Positions 23,224 through 33,695 of a stretch of DNA of 39,963 bases are shown piece after piece. Source of the stretch: Lenisia limosa. Lineage: Eukaryota > Breviatea. Position 1 is the first letter of the stretch. Each line of letters starts with the position of its first letter. The position numbers and the translations under genes are program-made. The notes beneath the pieces are model-generated. The model searched no databases and was not told the origin of the DNA. It saw nothing but the letters and a program-made list of their open reading frames with translations. The DNA lies in NCBI GenBank assembly GCA_001655205.1, contig LPNZ01007467.1, positions 1-39,963 of the forward strand. Direction: 5' to 3'.

Positions 23224-26041
23224 TTAGCGGCGGCGGTGGGTGGTGTGGAGGAGCTCGTGAGCCTTGTCTGAGAAAAGCTTGCCTTCCATGTGCTCATTGT
23301 AGACCTGGAAGCTAAGTGCAAGTAGAGAGGATGGTGAAAGAAGCAAGCAGCAGGCTGAAGCTTACGGTGATGAGATCGGGGTTGAGGAGAGAGGTACGAG
23401 AAGTGGAGTCTCTGTCGATGGCACGAAGGGCCTCCATACGGTCAGCAATGGTGGAAGAAGACTCGGGGGTAGGCATGCCGCCACCACCAACGCAGCCTCC
23501 AGGGCAGGCCTGAGGGGTTAACCGATAGGAGCGAGTGCAGTATGAATGGAAGGAAGCTCACCATCATTTCGATGAAGTGGTAATCTTGGAGTCCGTCCTT
23601 TGCGCGGAGAACAAGCTTCTGAAGAACGGAAGCGCCGGAAGCAACAGCAACGCGGAGCTGAAGTGTCAGTATATTACTCTCACTCGAGCGGAGAGTTGCC
23701 GATATTTTGAAGATCCTTCCTTACCTCCTTGCCGGCGATTTCAACGACGGCTTCCTTGACACCGTCAAGATGGCCGTTGCGGACCTCAGTGATCTCAACA
23801 TCCTTAAGCTCCTCGCCTAAAACGTCAGCTACACTGCAACTTTCAAGCCCTCAAAGAAGACACTATTACCTCCGAACCCCTCGCAGCCCACCGGTCATGA
23901 TGACGTTAGCGGAACGGAGAGCGGCCTCCATGACACCTCCAGAGGTACCGAAGATGGCGCCGGAGCCAGAGCCGTTGGCAAGAGGGTTGTCGTACTCGGA
24001 CTCCTCAAGGTCGGCGTAGTTGATGCGGTCCATCTTGATCATGGCGGCAATCTCGCGGGCAGTCAGAACGTGGTCGGTCTCGGGAATGGTCTCTGGGGGG
24101 GGGGGGGGNNNNNNNNNNNNNNNNNNNNNNNNNNNNNNNNNNNNNNNNNNNNNNNNNNNNNNNNNNNNNNNNNNNNNNNNNNNNNNNNNNNNNNNNNNNN
24201 NNNNNNNNNNNNNNNNNNNNNNNNNNNNNNNNNNNNNNNNNNNNNNNNNNNNNCCGGTAGAGGACTTCATGGTGAGTTCTTCACGCTCGGACTCGGCCTT
24301 CTTGGCAGTGCAAGGAGCAATGAACTGAGAAGTGAGACGGAGGCGTTAACATGGGAATGCCTACGGTGATGTCAATGTCTTCGGGGTTGGCCTCGATCTT
24401 GTCGGCAAAGTAGGTCTTGGTGAGAGACGCGAGCATGCCTTGAGGGGACTTGCAGCTAGAGGAGTTATAACAAACCAATGTGACGCTTGACGAACCTGGA
24501 GAGCTGGGGAAGAACCTCGGGGTGGAGCTTCTCGACAAGGTTGACCCAGGCGGGGCAGCAGGAAGTGAACATGGGGAAGGGGCCGCCGTTCTGGATGCGA
24601 CGGACGAGTTCGGAAGCCTCCTCAACAGTGGTGAAATCGGCACCGAAGTTGACATCGAAGACGTAGTCGAAGCCGAGCTGGCGGAGAGCAGCAACAAGCT
24701 TGCCGGGGGAGAGGGCACCAGAGGGGAGACCGAAGGCCTCGCAGACGGCAACACGGACGGAGGGTGCGGTGGTGGCAACCATAACCTTGCGCTTCTCCTA
24801 CAAGATGAGAAAGGTTACAAGGAACAGAGTATAAAGCAATTCACCTCCCTCTAACGCCAGGCATGGAAGTCATGTTGTTACGGACGGACTCCACATGGGG
24901 GTTGGCACGGATGGCGGCAGTGGGGCAGTAGAGAGAGCACTGGCCACACTCAATGCAGCGAGTTTTGTCGAGGGGCTTGCCGTCGGGGGTAGAGATGTGC
25001 TTGTTCATCCACTCAGCAGCGTCTTCGAGGACGGAAAGGTCCTGGATCTCGGCGCAGACACGGACGCAGCGGCCGCAACGGATGCACTTGTGGTCCTTGC
25101 GGGAAAGGGCGGAGGTGATGTCGTCCTGGTTCTTCTCGTTCTCGCGGAGGTTGGCACGAGACTGGGGGGACACCTGAAAGAGTCAAGGAAGCTCTACAAT
25201 GTCGTGTGACAAGTGTAATGAAAGAGCCCCCCCCCCCTCACAGCAGCGGTGACGTTGTACTTGTGGAAGAGGTCCTGGAGCTCACAAGAGCCGTTGGCGG
25301 GGCATGAGGCGCAGTCCTGATGAGTGGGGTAGTCTGAACGAATCTTGGCGAGGCGCTTCTGGACTGAAGAGATCAGTGCATGTTGGGCGAAAGAAGTACA
25401 AACCGGCATCGTTAACGCGGCTGGAGTTAGTCACAATCTCAGAACCATCAATAAGGGCGTTGGTGCAAGCCTTGCGGAGAGTTCCATTGACCTCAACCTG
25501 GCAAACACGGCAAGAACCCTCAACAGAAAGGTTGGGGTGGTAGCAGAGAACAGGAACATAGACACCTGACCAAAGTGAGAAGGAATAGCATAGAACAAAA
25601 AAATGTTCCAGAACAATGGTGTGAAGACGGCTAGAACCGCACTATTTGACCTTATATGACTATAAAAACGCAATTAAAAGATAAATATTCGATTGGGGCT
25701 TGAATATGCGCCACAAACCGGCATCACGGCAAGCGCTGACGATAGACTTGTGGTTTCCACCCTCAATGGTGTGTTTCTGACCGTTGATAGTCACATTGTA
25801 GGTCTGAGGAGCCTCGGCTAAAGATTAAGCAATCTAGACTGAACAGAAATTCAGACATGAATGCATTCCGCCTGATTTATCCTTCATAAAGTCACATTTA
25901 CTATTTACTGAACAGCCCAGACCATCTCATACTTTTCTTGAACTGAGGAACGTAGGTAGCACAGGCACGGGGAAGAAGGCGAGCACTGGTAGCAATAACA
26001 GGCGAAACACGCTGAGAAAGAGTTCTAAAAGCGGCCAGCAT
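23224..26041 (-). CDS. hydA: [FeFe]-hydrogenase with NuoG-like N-terminal Fe-S domains, organelle-targeted
   Basis: Reduces protons to H2, usually with ferredoxin or NADH-derived electrons. Exons (minus strand): 25933-26041, 25719-25817, 25404-25565, 25242-25363, 24856-25173, 24496-24797, 24365-24455, to 24324 (enters gap 24109-24253), 23892-24092, 23725-23816, 23562-23657, 23366-23509 and 23224-23304. Domain order is that of clostridial CpI. First an Arg/Ser/Ala-rich mitochondrial-type presequence (MLAAFRTLSQRVSPVIATSA). Then a plant-type [2Fe-2S] domain (SCRVCQVEV), the His/Cys-ligated [4Fe-4S] motif (HQDCASCPANGSCELQ), and two [4Fe-4S] motifs (CIRCGRCVRVC, CIECGQCSLYCP). Then the H-cluster signatures: FTSCCPAWV, APCTAKKAESER, FGTSGGVMEAALR and ACPGGCVGGGGMP. 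All cluster Cys are present, so the enzyme should be active. It implies HydE/F/G maturases elsewhere in the genome. Only the residues inside the gap are missing. Confidence 0.95.
24093..24108 (-). other. C14-AG acceptor of the hydrogenase gene, next to a gap
   Basis: On the minus strand 14 C run into AG and then the exon encoding TIPETDHVLTAREIA. Gap 24109-24253 adjoins it, so much of the gap may be intron rather than lost coding sequence. Confidence 0.7.
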
Positions 26042-26714
26042 CTAAAGCAATGACAGCAGAAATGTGAATTCCAAGCCAAAAAGTGGTTTGCTGTATTTAT
26101 GTGTATATTTAAGACGCCCTCATACTTTTAATGCAGAACAAGCAGTCAAAAAAGCAATTTGAAAAAATTGAAAAAAAATGTCTTAAGTATTTCGAAAATT
26201 ATCGACAAAATATCGATGATTATGTAGAACCAACTTTCTTCGCGCCCTCTTGCCCCACTCACTGCCACAACAACCCAACAACAACGTGCCAACAAAAAAA
26301 CAACAAAAAAACGTGTTTCCCTTTCTCTTCCCTGTACACCCCCAAACAACGTGGCCAACGATCCAAACAGAAGCACCTACATCACACAGAGAACAACATA
26401 CTGCAATACTGTAATACTGCTCTTGGGAAATGTAACAATTCCCAAGCCGAACGAAAATAGGGTTGAACAGGTGAACTCGTCGTTTCAAGCAAGACGCTGG
26501 GTGTCTTATTTGCAATGCCAAGGATATTCCCCGTCCCGATTCCGAGGAGAGCGATCCGAAAATGCTCATCTTCAATTGCGAGGTAACGATAATTCAATAT
26601 TTCAACATTTACTAACAGTTATGCGGGGCAACTCTCTTTCTTCCATTTTGTTTTTGCCTTGAGTGTGTTTGCGGTTTCCTTTCCCACCCCCACCTTCGAG
26701 TCAACAGCCAAAGT
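26042..26714. promoter_or_regulatory. Divergent region between hydrogenase and membrane-protein genes
   Basis: 673 bp between the two start regions. An AG stands directly before the hydrogenase ATG (TTTAG then ATG on the minus strand), so a 5'-UTR intron is possible. A-rich and poly-A stretches lie at 26140-26180 and 26285-26310. Open frames occur on both strands but show no domain and no consistent splice partners, so I treat them as chance. Confidence 0.4.
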
Positions 26715-27619
26715 ATGGAGGATGTGACGATGATATGTACGTTTCATTAGTTACTATTTAAGCAACCCATTCAAATTCCACTTTATTTTTCCTTATATCT
26801 AACGAGAATTGAGAAAATCAGACACGATTTAAATGTTTAATTATTTTTGAATATGTCAACCGTTTTTTAACGGTTTCAATTCAATCAACTTCTTGTTCTT
26901 TCTTCACACATTAGCTGTTTGCCTGGTTCTCATTGCTCTCGGTTTGGGTGAACATTTGGCGCAGTTTATGGAAATCCTTACGAACTGGAGGAATTCAGGT
27001 ATGTTTTCACGCCAAGTGGTTAAGCTTCCCTCTCTGGTTACAATTCAGGTTGTTGTCAGCACTTTCATTCTGGCAACGTTCTCAATGAGCTGTCTGTATA
27101 TTATTCTATTGGTGCACCTCACCACTGCGCGGCTTTGGCTGTTGTATTTTGTGGCGACCGCGGCGTACATGGCCTATTGCAACACCCAGCACGAAAGCAG
27201 GGTAGGGGGTTCATTGGTTTTTATTGAATTGAATGATACTTCACCACCGGATGTGATAGTTTTTCAAAGCAACAAACAGGTACAAAATTATCCACACAAC
27301 TCTCACAACCCTTCAGAAACAGGTGACGTCAGGTCTCCTTTCAATGCTGTCACTACTCATTCTCTACGACTCCTCGCTGTCCCATCTTGTCCGGCGCTAT
27401 GTTACGGATGTCGCCCTCTATGTCTTGGATACTGCGTCTTTTTTGACCTCATCTCTGGCGAATATGGTGTTACAGGCAGGACAGTCACTTTATCGAACCA
27501 TCACAAGGTACCTCCCGTTTCTCCATTCTTCTTGTCTTTTTGTATTGAGTGAAGCCTCTGATTGCTTGTCTGTCTGTTGGGCTATCCTGTTGGAGTATTT
27601 CAGCGAGTTTATGGTATAA
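26715..27619 (+). CDS. Multi-pass membrane protein, unrecognised
   Basis: Three phase-0 exons fit together: about 26915-27000 (LFAWFSLLSVWVNIW), 27051-27201 (VVVSTFILATFSMSCLYIIL, then WLLYFVATAAYMAY) and about 27322-27508 (VTSGLLSMLSLLILYDSSL, YVLDTASFLTSS). A final segment ends EYFSEFMV, TAA at 27617-27619. The 42-nt stretch before it (27509-27550) keeps frame whether or not it is spliced. At least three or four hydrophobic helices are predicted, with short charged loops (LVRRYV). The start is uncertain: ATG at 26715 joins in phase only if GTGACG after MED is used as donor, and an upstream exon is possible. I cannot assign a family. It is divergent from the hydrogenase and may share its promoter region. 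Confidence 0.5.
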
Positions 27620-27849
27620 TAAGGCGTAAATTGTTTATTTCTGTTTGATGTTGTTTTAAGCCCTGTTTCCCTGTGCAAGTTTTGGATATCGCATAGTTCT
27701 CTGAGAAAAGGTTGTGTGTCTGGTCGAGAGATAAATATTATACGTGGAAATTCATAACCATTTGTAAACAGCAAACCACAGGTTTTGGGAAACAATTCAT
27801 CACACACAAAAAAAACATTTAAATAACAAGAAACAAAAAAGAAGACTAT

Positions 27850-30800
27850 CTATTCATCAAGATGTACCAAAAGAGTACCCTCATGCTCTCCAACCAGAGA
27901 CTTGGTTCGCAATCGCCCAGAATCTATAGTTTCAGTTTTATATTCTTTGAAGGCTTCAACCAGATTGTTTTTATTTCCCATTTCACCCGCACTCACTTCC
28001 GGTTGGCGGTGCGAGAAGACCCTCAACATCAAACACCACACTTGCAGCAGTCTATGGGATCAGCGCTGATATTGATGTTTGCTTACATCGATTGGCTTCA
28101 TTGGTGGTGATTGCAGAGGGGGACATGAGGCACTTCTCTCATCAACCTGGTTGTAAGGAAATGAAATACGCTATCAAGCTTTAAGAAATGAAATACGCTA
28201 TCAGGCTTTAATCTACAACCCGCGTCGAGGACTACCCGCGTACCGACTGCGGTACCTTATTTGGCTGACGTGGAGGCGTCATTGCCACTCTAATGACGTT
28301 AGCAAGTGGCAGAGCAAAAGAGCTCCTATTAGGACACAAATATAAGGAGCTAAAAGAAGTGTACCTATTAGGGCTGCGTTCGTGTAGCAAATTGGCGTAA
28401 CATGGTGCACATGTGCGGACGCTGTCTCTGAAGCCAAATCGTGGGATGGGCTAAGGGGTTATGTTACGCATGTCAAGACTCCTACAGTGAAGTAATCAGA
28501 GCATTTTCCGCAGAACACATGGCCGCAGCTTCTGCAATGGTGCTTTCGTCGGGTGGCCGAGAAGGCTCGGTGACATCTGTGGCATTCTCGTACCTAAGGC
28601 AATCAAGAAGTCGAATATTCTATCGTTTTTTTTGATGAAATTATATATTTTCCATTTACAAATTCTTATGATTACAATGCTTCGACTGAATTACCTGGGA
28701 ATCGGCAACCCAGACCGGTGGTGCTTGGGCTTTCTCGTCCTATGAAGATGAAGGAAAAGGCCATAAGAAGTATAAGAGACATACCAGCTGGGAGGATCTG
28801 CCATATTTTTGGAACTTTCCCGTCATTTTGTCACGAGCTGAGCGGAGGAATTGAAGCGAATGAAACTGAAATATGAGAGAACTTGATCATTTCCTACGTT
28901 CTTTGCTACGTGCTGGTGGTCTTGGATGTATGCCGGCTGGAGAGTGAGCGAAATAACGCAAGAAGGTCATTAAGACGACACATACGGAATTGTCGGACTC
29001 CGGAGTGAAGATATCCGGACTGTCGTCAGTATCGTGGTCAGTGAGGGTGACACTGGGTATTGGAGGGGCTTTTGTTATCTCTTCCGCTGCCAATGATGGA
29101 ATTGAAGTGGCGGCAACTAGGTATTAGAAAATGAGAAAAGGAGTGCTGTATTTGAAGTTATCATGCCAAACCAGAAAAAAACATCTACCTATGGACACCA
29201 TTTTAAAAGAACAAACTATTTCTTGTATTGTATTGTTTGATTTATTTTTTCAAAAGAGAAATGGCACAATAAAAATGGGCGACAATTTGGACTCCTGTAT
29301 ACCATTTGGGTCAACTGATGCAGAAGACGCAAGAGCTATTTGGGTATGAATAGGCAAGTGGACCTCTCCCGCCTAATGGAATAAGCGACATCAAGTAAGA
29401 GTTTATATTAAACACTATCCAACCTTGCGGGGTGGAGTCTGAGCAACTCCGGCTATTGGTTCGACGGAGTCCTAGGGTTTCATTAACAGCTACCAATTAA
29501 AATGTTTCTTTGGGAGTACAAGTTTATGCCGGCAAAAACACAACAATGAAGTATTACATTCTGTCAGTAGCGTCTTGCCCACCAAGTTGACAACTTCGGG
29601 GGTTCGTTCCAAAAGTTCCGCAACTGCTGCTGCCGTATGGGGGTTATCTGCAAGGGCCTGGATAATCCCATCAAGGCGCTCAGTCTTAGCAGCCAAGTAC
29701 GAGTGTCTGAGTAATGAGTCTGGTGTTTTCAACGTAGATTTCCAGTGTTAGGGATATCCTGGGGGGTTTTAAACGATGGGATGGGAATGGGTCTAGTTCC
29801 ACCAATGATATGACCCTATGACCGACTTTTGAGTCGAAGTGATGAAAATAACACGAGGGTTTACCCCGAATATATCATAGTTTCGTTGAGACTTGTCAAG
29901 AGTGGATATGATAGGTATCACTTCACTACGTGGCATTTAATTGTTCGCACGCGGGAAAATTACCCAAAAAGCGATATTCATATGTATGATCAAGGCAAAT
30001 TCGCACCTTGCAATGAGAGAGGTTTGGAAGTCCGCCAACTCAGCGTAACCTTCTTCAAGACTACAGGAGTCAGACACATTTGGAACAAGGTAGACTGACC
30101 TCTGGAGAGCTTGTGAGTCCCTATCTCCGCGGCAGTGTAGGGCTGCCCAGAACCGAAGAGACCTTGCAACAGACGGTTCCAATCGTGTTGGGCCAGTCTC
30201 AGCAAAGAAGGGGTTGAGCATTTGATGTCGTCGCGTGAGAACAACAGTCCTATACGTTAGAACGGAATGCTGGCAATATTCTCATTTTCAGCATACCAAA
30301 ACGAGGTAGTGTTCTTGTGCAGCTCTTGGGCTTTTCGGTCCCTCACATTGTCCGCCATAAATGTTCCAAACTAAAATGGCATCCAGTCAGCTTCGTATTA
30401 ACAAAACGTTTCATTGGTATCCTCGATAACTCCATATTTTGCTGGTCGTTTCGACCAAAGTGAAACCCTATTGTCATACCTGTCCTGAATAGGCAGCATC
30501 AATGGTTTTAATAAGGAAGGCCTCATTGAACTGGAAAGATCTCGGGTACTGCTGCATCACTAAATGGTGAGACACTGTCAATGAACAGAATTCGGCTGGT
30601 CACAATTTCTCATTTCTATAGATTGCTAAGGACCTCTAACCTTGCCAAACGCATTCAATCCACTGCATAAACACGGGCGACCTGTAATGTCAAAGCCGCA
30701 GTTCCAGGTACTAAACAAACCGTTTTGCGTGTTCCCGTCCACATCTTGTTTCAAACTGATGACCAAACCCTATGACGGTTAGTGAGGCACAAATTAGCAG

Positions 30801-33471
30801 AACATACCGATCCATTCCTTTTCAATGAGTGAAATGAATCCCTCCAATTTGCGGTATTTCGGCTCGAGAAGGAGTTGAACCAGAGAGCCCACCTGGAATG
30901 GTCAGTGCATACTGTAATATCTGGCCAAGGCTGTTTAATTGCAGTAAAGACCTACTTGGGGAGTTCTATCCCAACCATCAGAACAATGTAAGAGTATTGA
31001 AGCACCCTGAAATGTCAGATTTTATGGTTTTACCGAGACCCTCCATTACCTCATCTGCTACCAATGAAGCAACGCGGATGGAACTCGTCAAGATATCGCC
31101 AATTAGCTTGAGCCTTGGCGAGTAAATAAAAAGAAGAACACAAAACTGCCTACCACTGGGTTTCATGTAAGCAGCTTAGCCAAGTGGAGTGATCAGCAGG
31201 GGTGAAGCATAAAGTTTGCAATTTAGTTAGTGATGCCTATTGGGTGAACAGCCATGATTTTGTCCTACCTGGACTTGGTGGATGTTCTCTAAGCCAAGGA
31301 ATGTGAGATTAGCCCCGTAATTGGCAGGTGTTTCCGTGCCATATCCTAGAGCGTAAACAAGGCAAGCGAAATGAAGATTACGAACCAGCTACGTGGTTTC
31401 CCATTGCATTTACACGCGGCCTTGCGTCAACAATGATAAGAGCTGGTTTGGGGAGGTTCAGTTCTGCTGCCCGGTCTTAACAATGAATTAATTAAAGAAT
31501 TAAAGATAAGGCCAACCCTGAGCTGTTTTGTGGAATGCTCTGATAAGCCTTTCATCATCTGGAGATCGTTTCTACAGTGGTGTCAAATGTGTTAACTATG
31601 AAGGAGTAGCCAAAATCATAAGAACGAACCTGCGTCATTCCAGCATTCGGCTGTGAACATCGAATAATAATTGCCTAGATGAATGTTAGTGCTTGGTTGC
31701 ACATTTATAACTTTAAACCACCCCAAAATGTGCCAGCAATGACACATGTCACATGACTCGCACCAGTGTTTAAACGTTTTCATGCACCTAATGCTCATGA
31801 ACCCTCTCACTCCGTTTGTTGGGTATCGCCATGACAAAGCAGGAAATCGTTGCTTGGACCTGAAGAAGATAAAAAGCCACCAAATATGAGAAAATACCCG
31901 TTTTGTCAACAAACCTGAAATGTGCTGATTTGATGACGACAGAATCGGGTATGAAAGATGGTACAACTAGAACCTGAGGCAGTTAGATCACATAAAAAGA
32001 AACGAATTCAGAAGAACCTTGCGCCCCTATTATATATACTATGCATATCATAATTTATAAAATTGTATTTGCCATGCCATCATACCGGAGGGTAGGAAGA
32101 ACACAGTTCAAAGTTTTGATTGATTGTACAGAGCCGAAAGAACTTGTCTGGAATACCCAGGAAACCGAATTCGTTTTTTTCGGAGTAAACACTCCAGCCA
32201 TCAAACAAAGAAGCTGAAGCACTACAACAATAATGAAGGTTCGGAAAGCAGAAATATGAAATGATAAAATGTCACATACTTTGAACCTTGAGACTGATCC
32301 TGGGAGAGAATATCCGACTCTTCACTCTAGAATGTCACATATGAGCTCGTGTACAAAGGATAAACAAAAGACTCACCTGCGATGCATCGTCACTCGATGA
32401 CATGGCTCCTTCAGGCGACCTCGGCGACTTGAACCTAAAAAGTCAAAAGCAGGCCTTTTATCAAACGAATATGAAATTCACCACCCACCCCGTTTTCTGC
32501 AGTGAATCAAATGACTCATTGTGATGTCTGTCAAGTGCCTGAAATGTGAAGTTAGGTTTACATTTGACTAAGACATACTTTTCTGTGGGTAAACGCAAAG
32601 CCTGTTGTACCCTTTTTTCTGATAGCCTGGAAGGTGACATCAACAGCCGATGTTACCCACCTCTCTCAGTTTGGCCGTGAGCTCCCGGAGGGACTTGGTC
32701 AGTAGCACATTGGAGGTAGGGACTGAAAACGCCCATCTAAAAGTCAGACAACCAACTTGGCACTTGCTTTCAGAGAGATTAAGGTTACTTCCAAGCTCCC
32801 CTCCAAATTACAATCCCGCATATTCACCAAAAAAAACCCACGTCCATGAGGCTTTTGACGTGATACTGAGGACCTCCTTGCCAGTTTCCTAAAGGGTATC
32901 ACAATTCGTGGTCTTTGCTAAGGTCACTGTATCACATCTACCACCCCCACCTCCGATGTCATGCCCAAGGAAAAAATTGAGCTCAAGTAGGATCCTGATG
33001 TCTTCTCAGACTGTAACTCCACACTGAGAACACTATGAAGGTGGATCTGAACTGTCAATTCAATTTAAGCCACTGTTGCAGTCTTGTATGCGAACGATTC
33101 AAGAAAAGAAACAATCCAGAGTGTTATTTAAAATTTCACATAGTGTTAATATATTCTTCAAAAAGGCACGACAATTTCAATATTGGTGAGCTTACGGATA
33201 GAATTGTTTCATCACCTTGCTCAAACACAAGTTGGAAGTTGGTTAACGTGAGCGTTCCCTCAAGTAGTGTATTTTTTCGCGTAAAATAAACATCCTTAAG
33301 CTGAAATGGTTAACGGCGGGAGAGTTAGGTGCAAAGGGCTGATCAAATTTGGCTCACTGATTGCACTACAGTCTCTCCTAGGTGTAATTGGGCCGATGAC
33401 GAGTCGTTTTCCGTAATATTGCCTCTGTCCAGCGGTGAACGAGTCGCAGAATCGCCTTCTAGATTGCTCAT
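27850..33471 (-). CDS. Myotubularin-family PI 3-phosphatase, PH-GRAM + phosphatase + FYVE (MTMR3/4-like)
   Basis: Dephosphorylates PI3P or PI(3,5)P2 on endosomes. The start at 33471 ([14 protein letters not shown]) leads into a PH-GRAM domain ([17 protein letters not shown], about 33190-33250). Landmarks of the myotubularin phosphatase follow: [18 protein letters not shown] (about 32150-32205), [15 protein letters not shown] (about 31815-31860), [13 protein letters not shown] (about 31630-31670), [14 protein letters not shown] (about 31400-31440), [11 protein letters not shown]...LGLENIH (about 31275-31345), the catalytic loop [10 protein letters not shown] (about 30960-30990, CX5R complete) and [20 protein letters not shown] (about 30310-30370). 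A complete FYVE finger lies at about 28390-28720: W, then [27 protein letters not shown] and TCAPCY. The stop is at 27850-27852. The intact Cys and Asp in CSDGWDR predict an active enzyme rather than a pseudophosphatase. A linker of helical and acidic exons (about 28790-29740) joins phosphatase and FYVE; some exon ends there are approximate. Confidence 0.9.
28158..28211. repeat. Tandem duplication, two 27-bp units, in a myotubularin-gene intron
   Basis: GAAATGAAATACGCTATCAA and seven more bases at 28158-28184 are repeated at 28185-28211 with one substitution. It lies between the exon encoding the end of the FYVE region and the penultimate exon. Confidence 0.9.
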
Positions 33472-33695
33472 TGCCCTGCTCAAACCATTGCAACCATTTT
33501 TAAGATACTTTTCGGTATATTTTTTTTTTAGAAGTAGTAATGATAAGTAACTAGAAGGAGAAAGAGAAGAAAACAAGAAAACTACGAAAAAATTCGGAAC
33601 CGAATGTAGTTCTGCGACCGCAGGGATGGCTTTTTTGCGAAGACTTATTTCTCACTCCTATTTCAGATTAATTAGCAGTTAATTAGTGGTCAATT

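Noticed and set aside
26131-26597. ORFs on both strands between the hydrogenase and the membrane-protein gene
   Set aside because: They overlap each other, are low-complexity in part and have no domain or splice support. One minus-strand stretch (EDEHFRIALLGIGTGNILG) looks mildly protein-like but has no partner exons.
28212-28380. GC-richer block with short palindromes, possible RNA gene or transposon
   Set aside because: Most of it (to about 28252) reads in frame from the FYVE exon to a GTACCG donor that joins in phase with the next exon, so it is coding.
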